DNA from: Przewalskia tangutica
Lineage: Eukaryota > Streptophyta > Magnoliopsida > Solanales > Solanaceae
DNA length: 64,000 nucleotides
NCBI GenBank assembly: GCA_029844215.1
Contig: CM056732.1
Location: forward strand, 21,995,501 to 22,059,500
Direction of reading: 5' to 3'
Positions within the stretch are counted from its first letter, which is position 1. Each line of letters opens with the position of its first letter. The notes beneath the pieces were generated by a model, which saw only the letters and a program-made list of their open reading frames with translations, was not told the origin of the DNA and ran no database searches. The position numbers were made by a program, and so were the translations under genes. Of this stretch, positions 34,269-45,846 are shown piece by piece.

Positions 34269-34538
34269 TTCGGATCATTTAAAGTAGATACATGATTACG
34301 GAGTAGGGGTAATTTAAGAACATTAGAATTTAAATTAAAATATCTTTTTAGTTTAAAAATACCTTGTTTACTACTAACCCTAGAAAATGAAAATTGGGAC
34401 TCATCAAATATACATGGCGACTAATGATTATTTTATTAGACAATAAATCAAAACATTTGTAACCACGATGATTATACAGATAACCCAAAAATACACACGG
34501 TGCATCGCCTCAAGTTTATTAATTGCGATGACGGAAAT
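34269..34538 (-). pseudogene. Copia-B integrase-RT linker, interrupted by solo LTR 1
   Basis: The AT-rich linker has no frame. Its end, plus TTTGTAACCACGATGATTATACAGATAACCCAA, is equivalent to Copia-D 62857-62890 and encodes the GY-x-NHRGYKC block of the integrase C terminus. The sequence halts at GAAAT (34534-34538), the left copy of the solo LTR 1 duplication. Confidence 0.7.
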
Positions 34539-37500
34539 CGTCACGACCGAACCCCTGCGGATCGTGCCCTACCTGGGCACCCTTATACCCACACATGACA
34601 TATAACCAGCGGAAACTTTAAGAAAACTCATAATCTCATAAAATAAAAACAAGCAAGCCGATAAGGTGGTCACTTTTCATAGAATTGTCCAAACGGACTA
34701 CAACCGTACACCCGTCCAACCCACATATGACTACAAACCTCTAAGAGTTTACAGTAATTATGATGATACAAGGCCCCGCCGTATCCCTGAATATACACAA
34801 GTCAAAATGGAAGACCTGTACCAAAATGACTGGACTCCGGAACAATGGAGCTATCCCAAAACGTTGAGCAAAGATCCTAAGCTCGAGGATCACCAAACTG
34901 TGTACCTATACCTGCGGGCATGAACGCAGTCCCCCGAAGGGGGTCAGTACAACAAGGTACCAAGTATGCAACATGAAGCACAATAAATAAGATCATAAAT
35001 GTACAAAAGACGACATGGACACATATGAAAATCAAATACCAAATCCAACTGTGCCATATAAAATAAGAGCCAACTGTACTTTGTATCACTGTAACATTGT
35101 ACTACGGTACCACTGTATAACTATACCACTGTACTATTGTATCACTGTACCCAAAAAAAAATGAGAGTCATCGTATCTACTTACATATAACGTATCCTGA
35201 CCCTTTAGTAAGGGACTCAGTGGAATCATCAGTATAACGTGTCTCGACCCTTTAGTGAGGGACTCGGTGTAATTATCAATATGCATAATCTACTCTCATG
35301 GGAATCTATACCCGCATCATGGATGTAAGTCCACAGAATAATCTACTCTCATGGAAATCTATACCCGCATCATAGATGTAAGTCCACAGAACAATCTACT
35401 CTCATGAAAATCTATACCCGCATCATGGATGTAAGTCCACGGAACAATCTACTCTCATGGGAATCTATACCCGCATCATGGATGTAAGTCCACGGAACAA
35501 TCTACTCTCATGGAAATCTATACCCGCATCATGGCTATAAGTCCACGGAATAATCTACTCTCATGAAAATCTATACTCGCATCATGTATGTAAGTCCATG
35601 GAACAATCTACTCTCATGGGAACCTATACCAGCATCATGGATGTAAGTCCACGGAACAATCTACTCTCATGAGAATCTATACCCGCATCATGGATGTAAG
35701 TCTACGGAACAATCTACTCTCATGGGAATCTATACCCGCATCATGGATGTAAGTCCACGGAACAATCTACTCTCATGGGAATATATACCCGCATCATGGA
35801 TGTAAGTCCACGGAACAATCTACTCTCATGGGAATATATACCCGCATCATGGATGTAAGTCCACGGAACAATCTACATATATAATGAACTTTCATTTTAG
35901 AAATGCCAAGGTACCAACATATCATGTACCAAACACATATAAAATCATGACACCTTCACTTTTAAAATCAAGTCATTTACACTTTTAGAATCAAGTCACT
36001 ATTACCTCATGTACCACAAGAAATCTGGACTCCTTTAAAATACGTACGTCCACCGTACACTCATTTTATGAAGATCATGCCAAAAGAAGAAAAGATAGTT
36101 TCACATACCGTTTGTCGTCTGTTCCAACTCGATAATCTAAATTCGTCTCGCTCCTCTGGCTAATATTATGGAAACATTTGCATGGTGATAACATATCTGA
36201 ATTGCCAAATTAATTCATTTTATGAGCCGTTAGTAGGTTATATTTTTATAATAATCTTATCTAATCAGCTGTGAACTAGAAAATGTAAAACGAACTGGTT
36301 ATATCTTAGTTTCTATGCAGATGGAATTCTAATCATTTCAATATAATTGATTGTCGATACCTTTTTCATTTAACACTGCAATGACTTGTTTTAATACGCT
36401 GCAATGACTTTTTTTAATATGTTTACCAAAATTAGTCTCAACGCTTAATACTTATTAGTGATGTAACTTAGCAAGATCAACTCGACTCCAATGCTTACTA
36501 AAAACTCTTACCAATATCTCCAATAAGACTTGGTAAGGACTTAGGAATAATTTAGACATGCCTTTAGCATAGAATCAATAACATGAATACTCCTTAACTT
36601 CTAAGAGTAGAATAACTTTTGAAATAATACCACAGTTATGGTTCATACGTAGAACATGCCAAAAGGAGAAGGAAGAGGTTCACATACCTTATCGACGAAC
36701 TAACCAACTCAACAATCTAGAATCCGCCTCAAGTAGTACTTCAACCTATAAATACAATAATGTGTATATCAACTCCATGCTTACTAGTGTAGGTCAATAC
36801 CAAGTAATGGCTCTCTTTTCTTATAAAGATTTGGGTAGCACTTCCCCTATTTATACGTACTTTTCCACCTATAAATAAGACCAATTTCATCAAAAACCAA
36901 GAACCAATTAAGGGCACAACCAAATAGTTAATCAAGGTGATTTACACACCTATTTCTCACGTAAATCAGTCTCTTATTCCACGTTAAAACAGTCCATAAA
37001 AATAGTCTACAATCCAACAATAACAAGGGTAAAATGTGAGGCCTTTTAACACCCTTCTACACCCTTATTCCTTTAGGACTTTCATTAGCAATTACTATAC
37101 TTAAACATGCATAATGGTGGCTGAATTTTCAGCATTCTGATGCCACAAAACAGTCCCTAAAACTGCATAACAATATTCAACAGTTTTATACAAGTCTCGG
37201 TCAAACAACCTCAACCAAAACCCTTTTTCAATATTCCTTATAATCCAATCCAAGTTCCAATACTTTAATATAATCATATCAACTTGTAATAACTATAACA
37301 ATATTTCCTTCATTTTAACATGCAAGTAGTGACGTTAATAACAACAATAATAACCAACGAATCCAATACGAAAACTGCCTCATTTTCGGCCAACCCACCA
37401 AACTACCACAAGCACATCTTATTATCAATTCTTCTTAACACAAGTTCATCTAGCAATTATAACAACATGTAATATCCAATTACTTCAAGAGGAAGAAGAA

Positions 37501-38245
37501 ATCTTACCCTAATTCTTAGCCAAAACAGTCCGCAAGTTTCGGTCACACCGCTCCGTTTTGCACCACTTCTTCAAGCTCCAACAACACTCATGTAACATCT
37601 ACAAGCTTATATCCATCTTGTATTCTTGTTTTGCTTCCAAAAATTCATCTAAAGCTTAGGGTTTCAATCTAAACTTTCGGCCCAAATGATTTTGGAGAAT
37701 CTTGGAGAGTTAACTTGGCTTAGAACTTGATTAAGGTGCTTAATCTTGGAAAATAACTTGTCTTTGATCTTCACTTTCAATGGGATTTTCGAAAACCTAA
37801 GGCTAAGAGAAGAGAGGAGAGAAAATTGAAGAGAAATATATTTTTGTAATGAAGTCCAAGTCTTCCTATACACTCCTCTATATAGATATTTTCTTAGCAA
37901 GACAAGTGGATGAGGGACACATGTCACCCTCCTATTGGTCAAAACCTCTCCTCACAAAATATCTTAACACTTGGCCAAAATTTCTAATTTTTTGAAAGGC
38001 CCCACCAAATTGTGAAACTTTTGGTGGGACCTATATCATTAATGTCACGACTTCATAATACAATACTAAGCCCATAAATCCATATCAGGGAATCTAACCC
38101 CAAGTTAATAAATTTTCGTCTTCACATTTTTTTGTATCCAAAATTTTTCCATATAGAAATGTAAATATACTTTCCTTCCAACCTTCCAATCTTATTTCCT
38201 TACTTACTTTCTCACTTATATGCCCTGGAACTACGGGATGTAACA
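34539..38245 (-). mobile_element. Solo LTR 1 (Tekay-type, 3707 bp)
   Basis: Ends CGTCACGACC (expected TGTCACGACC) and GGATGTAACA, with GAAAT/GAAAC duplication (34534-34538, 38246-38250). There is no internal region, PBS or PPT, so it is a solo LTR left by LTR-LTR recombination. It contains an 11-unit 53-bp array (35287-35873), splice-donor-like motifs at 36101-36110 and 36681-36690, and a TATA-like block on the minus strand near 37875-37890. 36020-36120 and 36650-36760 share a block around CATGCCAAAAG...CACATACC, so part of the LTR is duplicated or an insertion separates the copies. Confidence 0.88.
35287..35873. repeat. Tandem array, 53 bp x 11
   Basis: The unit has AATCTACTCTCATGGGAATC, TATACCCGCATCATGGATGT and AAGTCCACGGAAC. 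Copies are head to tail with no spacers and differ at a few bases each (GGG/GAAA, CACAGA/CACGGA, CTATA/ATATA). Confidence 0.95.
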
Positions 38246-38971
38246 GAAACAACATATAACATAAGCACCCAAAGACGTGAATACGAAAGAGTCTTATTAT
38301 ATAAAATTTGAAGAGGGGACGAATATGTCAAACTTTTAAAAGGAGGAATATTAAGAAGATATGTAGCCATTTGTAGAGCATGATGCCAAAACGTAGGGGG
38401 TACAGAAGTATGAAGTAATAAAGTTTGGGCAATGTTGTTAATGGTACGAATTTTTCGTTCGGTTTCCTATTTTGTGAAGACGTATGAGGACAAGAAAAAT
38501 AAAAATTGATCTCATTATTAGCACAAAATTCTCAAAACACCCCATTATCATATTCTTTTCCATTATCAGATTGGATATTTTTAGTTTCCCATTCGAGTTG
38601 GGTTCTATTGAATTCTCTAAATTTTAAGGTGGAAAAAACTTGAGATTTTTTCGCAATTGAAAAAGTCCATAAAAATTAGAATAATCATCCAAAAATAAAA
38701 CATAATAACGATGACCCAAAGAACCGAGAATACGAGACGTCCATAAATCGCTATGAATAATATCAAATGACATTAGAGTATGAAAATTAGAATCTACAAA
38801 TGTCAATCTAACAATTTTTCCTAAAGAACAAGATTGACAATTCGGAGTACTACGCGTACCCTTACAAGAAATAAATTTATTTTTATCTAAGGAAGATAAA
38901 ATAGACGACTCCGGATGACCTAGACGAGCATGCCACAAGAAAGGAGCAATGGCAGCAAATGTGGATGACAA
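38246..38971 (-). pseudogene. Copia-B integrase
   Basis: The frame 38971-38624 has the zinc domain and core start: FLWHARLGHPESSILSSL, CQSCSLGKIVRLTF, SFDIIHSDLWTSRILGSLGH and YVLFLDDYSNFYGLF. 38623-38246 continues the core and C-terminal region in broken frames (plus TTTTCGTTCGGTTTCC is the NGKAER-type block with changes). The first catalytic Asp is present in HSDLWTS. It is split from the remaining C-terminal part by solo LTR 1. Confidence 0.85.
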
Positions 38972-39062
38972 AGCTTGAATCGAAAGACTGAAACTTGGTG
39001 TGATCGGATAAAAATCCCCCTACCATCACACCTCACGAGAGGAATCCCCGTTTTGAAATCCT

Positions 39063-39578
39063 TCACAGAAAATCCAAACGGATAAATACAACAGAAACAT
39101 AATTATCAGTTATGAATTTATGGACATACACTAAATTTTTACTCAATTTAGGGGCATGAAGGATGTTTTTCAAGATAAGAGGTGGATGAGGTGGAGACAA
39201 AGTTTTATGACCATAACCACCAATCGGAATAGAATAACCATTACCAATAATTATACCATGACGGTTTTTCAAATTGGAATAAGACGAGAGAGTACCTTGA
39301 TCGGATGTCATGTGGGTAGTGATGCCGATGTCCATATACCAATTCAGGTCCGGTTGAGTTAGTCCAAGTGTGTGCATCGCAGCTTCAATATCGATTTGTG
39401 TGGGGCCCACTACATGGTGGGTCTGCGGAGGTCGAGGCCCAAACATCCCGAATTGCTGCCCCGGCCCATCACTGCGTCGAACAAAACTGGGATGCGGTGA
39501 ATTGGGTATGAAAGGCTGGCCAACCCACTGCCCGTGAGATGAAGGCCCAGCGAAATAAGGGATGTTGCCATCGCCCAT
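39063..39578 (-). pseudogene. Copia-B Gag tail, protease and GAG-pre-integrase
   Basis: The 171-residue frame has a Pro/Gly-rich Gag tail (HPSFVRRSDGPGQQFGMFGP), then WYMDIGITTHMTS. This active site reads DIG-I where copia has DTGA-T. LKNILHAPKLSKNLVYVHKF follows. The Thr to Ile change next to the catalytic Asp is unusual. The frame is closed before the integrase zinc domain. Confidence 0.85.
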
Positions 39579-40499
39579 CGCCTGTGCCTATGGCGGTGGG
39601 CGAAGGCTCTATCAGCGACCCACTACAGCTGTTACCGCCACCAGAACCACCGCGTTTGCCCCCGCGATTTTTCCCATTATTTTTCCGACTATTTTTGCCG
39701 CCCCTTGAGAGCGGTTTTTGTTCGAATGGTCACCAAAATCTAGAGAATTAGAGGAGGACGTCATCATTACCACGTGACTAGCACTCATAGTTTCCTTTTT
39801 AGCCAAGCCGACTTCTTCTAAGGTAAGCATGGAGCGGGCTTGATAGAATCTCGGGAGAGGATTACTTTGACAAAGGATAGTTCCAATGCCACTATAGGCC
39901 TCAGAGATGCCAACTACCATCTGTAAAACAAGACAATCGTCACTACCGGGCGCACCAACGTTGCGGAGTTGGTCCGCCGATTCTTTCAACCTTTTGCAAT
40001 AAGCTGAAACGTTCGGGAAATTTTTCATGTTGACATGGGAAAATTCCTGCTCAAGTGTAACAACTCTGGAGTTCTAATTATCTTGGAATATGTCACGCAT
40101 CCTATCCCAAGAAGCCTTTGTCGTAGCGTCCGGTTCAATAATTGTTTGCAATAGGTCGGTAGAGATAGTGGAGTAAATCCACTGAAGGACGGTGACATCA
40201 AGAGTCGTCCACAACTTAGGATTATTCTCGCGTTTTGTGTTACACCCCGTAGTTCGGGTCATGCTTAGGGGGACATACGAAAGGAATTAAGTTTTAAATT
40301 TTAGAATGATGGGTTGACAAAATGTTTCGAACGGGTTGTTGGTCAACTTTGAGGCGGTTTATATCCCGTTACATTGAGAATTCCTAGGTGTTTCAAGGCC
40401 TAGTCCGTAGTTCGTTGAGTCTAGTTTCCAACGCAACCAACTGTTTGTCGATAGGACATCGGGGTAGAAAGTTATGGAAGTTACAAGCTCGGCAATGAG

Positions 40500-40660
40500 C
40501 CGAAAAGTATTTTCGTGAGCCTGGCCGCGACGGATGCAGGCCGCGCGCCGATAGCATGGAGGTCGCTGAAGTTGCAGCGCGCACGAAAGCAGGCCATGGC
40601 CGGAAGTTCTGGCGGTTGCAGGTTTTAACGCCGCGCGCGGCAGTGCGCGGCCGAAAGTGA
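40500..40660. repeat. GC-rich patch in solo LTR 2
   Basis: Contains GGCCGCGACGGATGCAGGCC, GCGCGCCGATAG, GAAGTTGCAGCGCGC and GCCGCGCGCGGCAGTGCGCG. It recalls the Athila cassettes in composition and in the GTTGCAG/GAAGTT words, though the element is of another lineage. Confidence 0.55.
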
Positions 40661-42244
40661 GTTTTTGGCGAAAAAGCGAGGAAAACAAATATTTTCTTTT
40701 AAAAGGCCATGGAGGGTGACAACTGTCCTCCCATCTGATTTTTTACATGTCCTATATATTGACCAAGTCTTGAAGACTTGGTCATCTTTCAAAGCTTTTC
40801 CTTCTCTCTAAATTAAAGCTCTCCATTCTCTCTAGAAAATCAAGAGGAAATCAAGGCTTGAGAAAACCCTGAAAAATGTGGCAAGAAAGAAACTTGTTGG
40901 CAAGCTTGTAAGAGTTATTGTGGTGGTGTTTGTGGAAAGGAGGCTAGTGATTTTGTTGGATTAATTTGGCTAAAGCTCTAAGGTAACAACCCTTTCTCTT
41001 TTTGCTAGTTTTTGGTGTTGCATGTGAAGAAGAAAGAACTTGTAGTAGTAAATATTGCTCTTAGATAAATTGCATGTAAGAAATATGGGTTGGATATGAA
41101 AGGATTGGGTAAGAAGGTTATGTGAGCATGTTGTAACCAAAATACTACCTTTAACTTGTAAGTTAGTTGTTATGCATTATGGGGCAGAATTTTACACATC
41201 CAAGATTAGGTGTGTAATTTCCTTTGAATTGTTTGGATTGTTGGGCCTTAAAAGTGGCGTTGGATGTTGAATTCGGCCTTGAAAAAGGTGGCAAAGTATG
41301 TAGAAACAAAGGAAATGCTGCCCAATTTTCCATAGAATTTAGTGACTTTGCACTTGGAAAATACTACGTTGAAACTAGAGGTTAATAAACATATTATGGT
41401 CATTATAGGTTGACATACTACGTGCGGTATATTGGACTTAGCAAGTGGATTGACCGAAGAGGTATGTGATTCTTCCTATTCTCTTGAGCATGATTATTTG
41501 TGAAAAATATAGTGCGGTAGACGCACGTGTGTTAAAGTGGTTTGATTTCCCTTTTTGTGCATTGACTTGATATGAAGTAAAAAGGGCTTGATTGGGTCAA
41601 AAAGTGGTAAAAACCTTATTTGTTAGTAATGGGTACTTGGATGTTAAAGAATAAGCCCTCTTGGTCTCATAAATGCTTATAGTTGTATTTGGTTGGTTTG
41701 AAACATAAAGTGTTATAATAGCTTTATGGGAAGTTAGTTATAACGACTTTATGAAAACGAAGAAATAGTTTTATTATTGGCTTTAAAATGGTAACTTGGC
41801 ATTTGTTTTAAAAAGATACGAGACTTGATTTTTCCCCGTTGTGGGATTTGGTTTAAAAGTAAGAGGCTTGAGAATTTGAAGTTTTGAAACTTATACTAGT
41901 TCGAGAAGCGATTTGATATAGAAAAAGAAGACATGGTATTGTCTTGGTTTATTTGAAAAGGAAGTATGGGAATTGTTTTTGGTTTACTTCAAATAATAGT
42001 TACTCTATTTTGATACCATGGGTGCTAGTAGCATGTGACTTTTGTGAAAAGAAATGGACTTTTTAAAGAAATAAAGTAAGTAGTACCTTGGGGTTAAAAC
42101 CCGGATTCTTGGCATAGAATGAAAATACCTTGAGTGTGAATAACTTGCCTATGCTGACTTGTGATAGTCTTGGTGTACAAGTATTGTATCCTTATGCTAC
42201 CGCGTCTCTCTATGGAGGGCCGGTCGTGTTATTCTCGATCATGT

Positions 42245-42662
42245 TGGACATACTGACACGTTGGGTGACCCACGGGTATGCTTCCACGGTAAGTGTTATC
42301 TTGTTATTTCCTTGTTTGGACATACTGACGCGTTGGGTGGCCCACGGGTATGCTTCCACGGTGCATGTTATCTTGTTATTTTGTTTGGACATACTGACAC
42401 GCTGGGGGGCCCACGGGTATGCTCCCACAGTGAATGTTATCTTGTTATTTTGTTTGGACATACTGACACGCTGGGGGGCCCACGGGTATGCTTCCACGGT
42501 GAATGTTATCTTGTTATTTCCTTGGGACATACTAACACGCTGGGGGGCCCACGGGTATGTTTCCACTATGAGTGTTATCTTGTTGTTTCCTTTGGACATA
42601 CTGAAACGATGGATGGTCCACGGGTATGCGTCCGTTAGGATGGTTCCATGGCCATGCTTATA
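42245..42662. repeat. Tandem array, 69-72 bp x 6, in solo LTR 2
   Basis: The unit has GGACATACTGACACGCTGGG, GGGCCCACGGGTATGCTTCC and GTTATCTTGTTATTT. Unit starts are near 42249, 42321, 42390, 42459, 42528 and 42597. The first period is 72 and the others 69. Confidence 0.93.
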
Positions 42663-43629
42663 CCGAGGTAAGATGTCGGGGCATGCGGCCATTGTGCGGG
42701 TTAAATTCCCGGGTTATATTTGAGTGATGACTTTACGGGCGTGAGACCCTGACTTGACATGACTGCTAATATATATTGTGTACTGTAGTTTGGTTATCAC
42801 ACATGTCTCCTATTTTATATACACTGTTATGATTTCACCTGATTTCCGCCACATACTTGGTACTGTTATCGACCTCTGCGGGCCGTTCATGCCGCAGGTT
42901 GAGGTACATAGCTTGCTGATCCGCACTCTTAGGATCACTGTTCAGTTCTCGGAAAGCTCCATTTCTCCGGAGGCTTTGCCTTTTTGGTACGGTTCCCTGA
43001 AGTTGTAGACTTTTGTATATTCAGGGGTATGGCGGGGCCCTGTCCCGTCACAGTGGTTATGTAAACTCTTAGAGGTCTGTAGTCATGTCTTGTGAGTCGC
43101 TTTATAAAAGAAAAATTTGAGGTAACTGCTTTTGGATTTGTTTACTTCCAGGGAGGTAGCCATATCGGCTAACCTATTATTTATTAATTGTAAGCTTATG
43201 TTATGTATGTTCCGCTGCTATTCTCTGATGTATACCTGACGGGGTGCCCCGGTAGGACACCAGTTGCGGCCCCGGGGTCGGGTCGTGACATTTTGGCACT
43301 CTGTATCCGCAGAAGCCGCGGGGATTATGTGATGGATGACTTGATGCTAGCGCGCATGTATTTTGAACAGTTCGACTCACATCACATATTAGACGTTTTC
43401 TATTTCAAGAACAAGAGGGATGTGATTCTTGATGTTAGAAACTGTAAGGGTAGGATGCAATGTGTTCTTTAATGTTGACATACTGAGAGAACAATATTTG
43501 ATCGAGAGATTTTGAAGAAAGAATTTTAGGTTGGAGAACAAAACTCACGGAAACCGAGAAAATAATTCACGGAAACCGAGGAAGAGTTCGGCGGAAGCAA
43601 GGAAAAAATAACCTAGACTTGTAATACCA

Positions 43630-43948
43630 TGAAAGAAATAATCCCTTGATTATTTTCATTAATGAAAGAGAATATATACAATTTACAATTTCGATAATTG
43701 GAAAATCTTATTCCTATTCTAATCCCAAAACCCTATTCTAGTAGTACAAGACTCCTATAATTATGGTAAGTGTACAATACAATTATTTACACTAAATATG
43801 GAAAAAATCGGCTATACTCAAACTACCCTAAACCGTGATATACTATATATGTATATCACGGAATATATGTACAATTTAGTACTAACCGAGACCTAATATA
43901 CATAGGATATACACGTGTATATCATGTATATTCTATGTATATTTAACA
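43630..43948 (-). repeat. Copia-B 5' LTR (319 bp)
   Basis: TGAAAGAAATAATC to TATTTAACA, followed by AAAAT. Partner of 23270-23624. Confidence 0.92.
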
Positions 43949-44340
43949 AAAATCAACTTTAGCAAGAAAACGTCCACATTCTGAAAAAAGATTACAACTT
44001 CAAGTTGAATTTTAAGGTAAAAACTGAAATTAGATGTTAAAAGTTCAAGATTTGACTAACAAAAATAAAGAAGCATTACTGACAAAACAACACATTCTTG
44101 TAAACTTTTGGAAACTTGTTTCTGTTTTTTGGCCACCTGGGTTTTGCATAAGAGGAATTTTTCATGCTTCTGACATTGTTGTAAAGGAGATAAATCGAAT
44201 TGGCGATGGAAATGAAGAGAGATATGAAGTGTGTCGGATAAGAGAATGAGTTATTTTAGGAGGTGGGTTGGGTCGGGTTAAAAAATGAGATCATGTTATT
44301 TCGATTGATTTAGGGGTTAAAAAATGAGAGCAGGCCAGGT
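43949..44340. other. Spacer right of Copia-B with inverted-repeat arm
   Basis: AT-rich with no convincing coding similarity (the 71-residue frame 44034-44249 has none). 44238-44320 is the right arm of the inverted repeat whose left arm is 22981-23065. The motif AAAAAATGAGA is then repeated at 44278 and 44319. Confidence 0.6.
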
Positions 44341-44344
44341 TATT

Positions 44345-44870
44345 GAGAAAGGATCGTGGAGATGAGGGTGAAAAAAGACGTGTCTATTTTCGAGAATCAA
44401 TTTAGATTCATGCCGGAGCGTTCGACTACAGAAGTCATTTATATTATTAAGAGGTTGGTGGAGCAGTATAGGGAGAGGAAGAGAGACTTACATATGATTT
44501 TCATGGATATCGAGAAGGCATACGATAAAGTCTCTATGGAGATATTTGGAGGTTAGATGTGTACCTGTGGCGTACACTAGAACAATCAAAGGATATGTAT
44601 GATGGCCAAAACCAGGGTACGGACAGTAGGAGGAGGCTCGGAGCACTTCCCAATGATGATGGGGTTGCATCAGGTATCAACTCTTAGCCCATTTTTATTT
44701 ACCTCGGTGATGGATGGACTGACGCGATAAATAGGTGTCATGCTGTATGTTATTCGCATATGACGTAATCATGATTGATGAGACTCGCAGCGGAGTCTAA
44801 AGGGTTCAGATTGAGTAGGAGGATCAAGACAAAATATTTGGAGTGCAAGTTCAGTAACGAGTAATTTTGA
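44345..44870 (+). pseudogene. LINE reverse transcriptase fragment (RTE-like)
   Basis: The frame from 44356 gives VSIFENQFRFMPERSTTEVI, LVEQYRERKRDLHMIF and MDIEKAYDKV, the fingers and motif A of a non-LTR RT of the type common in dicots (RTE-like by recollection). After a break, AYTRTIKGYV-like and MMGLHQVSTLSPFLF-like blocks follow in other frames. Then CMLFAYDVIMIDETRSGV appears at about 44744-44797, where the catalytic FADD has become FAYD, and finally KYLECKFSNE. Both ends are missing. It is inactive and truncated. Confidence 0.8.
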
Positions 44871-45553
44871 CCGGGCAAAGTCGATGCTTCCACGTGTCTA
44901 ATTCTGACTGGTCTTTCTAGTGGACCTGGATTTCTCCCCATACACTTGTGGCTATATCTATGTATTTTGCTTGTTTACTTTAAAGGACAAAAGGAATGGT
45001 GGAATTTGAGTATCCTCCTTCTCCTTTTTTTTTATGTGAAATTCAAAAATATGTTTCTCTTTAAATTATCAATTCTACCATATTTTGACACTCTAATCAC
45101 TCTCCTTTAAATTTAGTCTATAAAAAAGAGTTGTATTTGGACTTGCGTGATTCTTTTCTATAGAAAATTAATAAGTACTGTAGGTTCCAAACAAAAATAA
45201 TAATTATTAAGCCAACAAACATTACCTCGATCATATTATTCCTCAATAAACATCTGCTTCATGCATGATGCATTAATAACCAACATAGGTAAATAACATC
45301 TAATTTAATCTGTGCATGCCATTTTCACGAGCGACATTGACAATTTCCTGAAAGTTTAGCTGTAATGAAAAAGACAATAACAAAATTTCATCTATGACTT
45401 AGTTCTACCAAGCAATAATCTTACCATTAAAGAGAAAGTTCATTAACAACATAAAAGGTCAGGTGTAAGTATCTAAAAATTCAAAGAGAAGATAAAGAAA
45501 ATATTAGAATATACAAATGACGAAAGGAAATGTGGGTTGAACTTTTCTTCATT
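44871..45553. other. AT-rich spacer left of Copia-C
   Basis: 683 bp without a recognisable gene or repeat. AT-rich with scattered poly-T. Confidence 0.5.
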
Positions 45554-45624
45554 CATCCAAAATTCATTGAAATAGAAAACAGATGAGTTCTTGCAATAAT
45601 TGTCATAGTGTCATGTCAAATCTA
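45554..45624 (+). repeat. Direct repeat flanking Copia-C, left copy
   Basis: CATCCAAAATTCATTGAAAT through GTCAAATCTA matches 58841-58911 at 68 of 71 positions. It is far too long for a target-site duplication. Confidence 0.9.
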
Positions 45625-45625
45625 G

Positions 45626-45776
45626 CCCCTCAGTCGGAGCGGGAGGAGACCGAATAAGGCTGGATCTGAAGTCTAAGAATAGCTATTTAGGTAGCCCCTT
45701 TGTGAAGATATATGCATACTGATATGAGGAAGGAACATGCAATATTTTGACTTGACTAAGAGCTATCTTCTCTCTC
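45626..45776 (-). repeat. Inverted copy of the Copia-C 3' coding end
   Basis: CCCCTCAGTCGGAGCGGGAG to AAGAGCTATCTTCTCTCT is the reverse complement of 58377-58521 with some substitutions and no LTR sequence. The join to the gag leader falls near 45777. Confidence 0.88.
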
Positions 45777-45846
45777 TCAAAGCCGTCGACCCCCCTCTAA
45801 ATTCCCCATCGGCCGTCGTCTTTTTTGCTTCAACTTAGTGAACATT

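Larger units (their letters stand above)
40238..43290 (+). mobile_element. Solo LTR 2 (Tekay-type, plus strand, 3053 bp)
   Basis: TGTTACACCCCGTAG to GGTCGTGACA with a perfect TTTTG duplication (40233-40237, 43291-43295). It lies opposite to its host Copia-B. No internal region. It has a TATA-like CCTATATATTGACC near 40751, a splice-donor-like AAGAG/GTATGTGA at 41458-41470, a 69-bp array at 42245-42662 and a GC-rich patch (40500-40660). The reading frames on both strands across the array are artefacts of a unit length divisible by three. Confidence 0.92.
39579..43481 (-). pseudogene. Copia-B gag, split by solo LTR 2
   Basis: The N-terminal piece is 43481-43291. Starting at an ATG at 43481 it reads MSTLKNTLHPTLTVSNIKNH, then IPLVLEIENV, with three in-frame stops before the break. 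The rest is 40237-39612: LWTTLDVTVLQWIYSTISTD, WDRMRDIFQDN, then a stop and frame change, MKNFPNVSAYCKRLKESADQ and RFYQARSMLTLEEVGLAKKE. This is a UBN2-type Gag like that of Copia-A. 43482-43629 is the leader, and the PBS-like TGGTATTACAAG lies at 43618-43629 (minus). Confidence 0.85.
23270..43948 (-). mobile_element. Copia-B: complete Ty1/copia element with three nested insertions
   Basis: The LTRs are at 23270-23624 and 43630-43948, with a perfect AAAAT duplication at 23265-23269 and 43949-43953. On the minus strand: LTR, leader, gag (43481-43291, then 40237-39612), protease, integrase (split by solo LTR 1), RT, RNase H, end. Subtracting the LARD, the two solo LTRs and their 5-bp duplications leaves about 4.7 kb, normal for copia. 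It is related to Copia-A and D in coding order but has different LTRs. All genes are broken. Confidence 0.93.

Noticed and set aside
35287..35873. CRISPR-like regular repeats
   Set aside because: 53-bp units are directly head to tail without spacers, in a plant LTR. It is a minisatellite.
42130..42723. 197-residue plus-strand frame and the 160-residue minus-strand frame over it
   Set aside because: Both come from a 69-bp tandem repeat whose length is a multiple of three, so all frames stay open. It lies inside a solo LTR and has no protein family.
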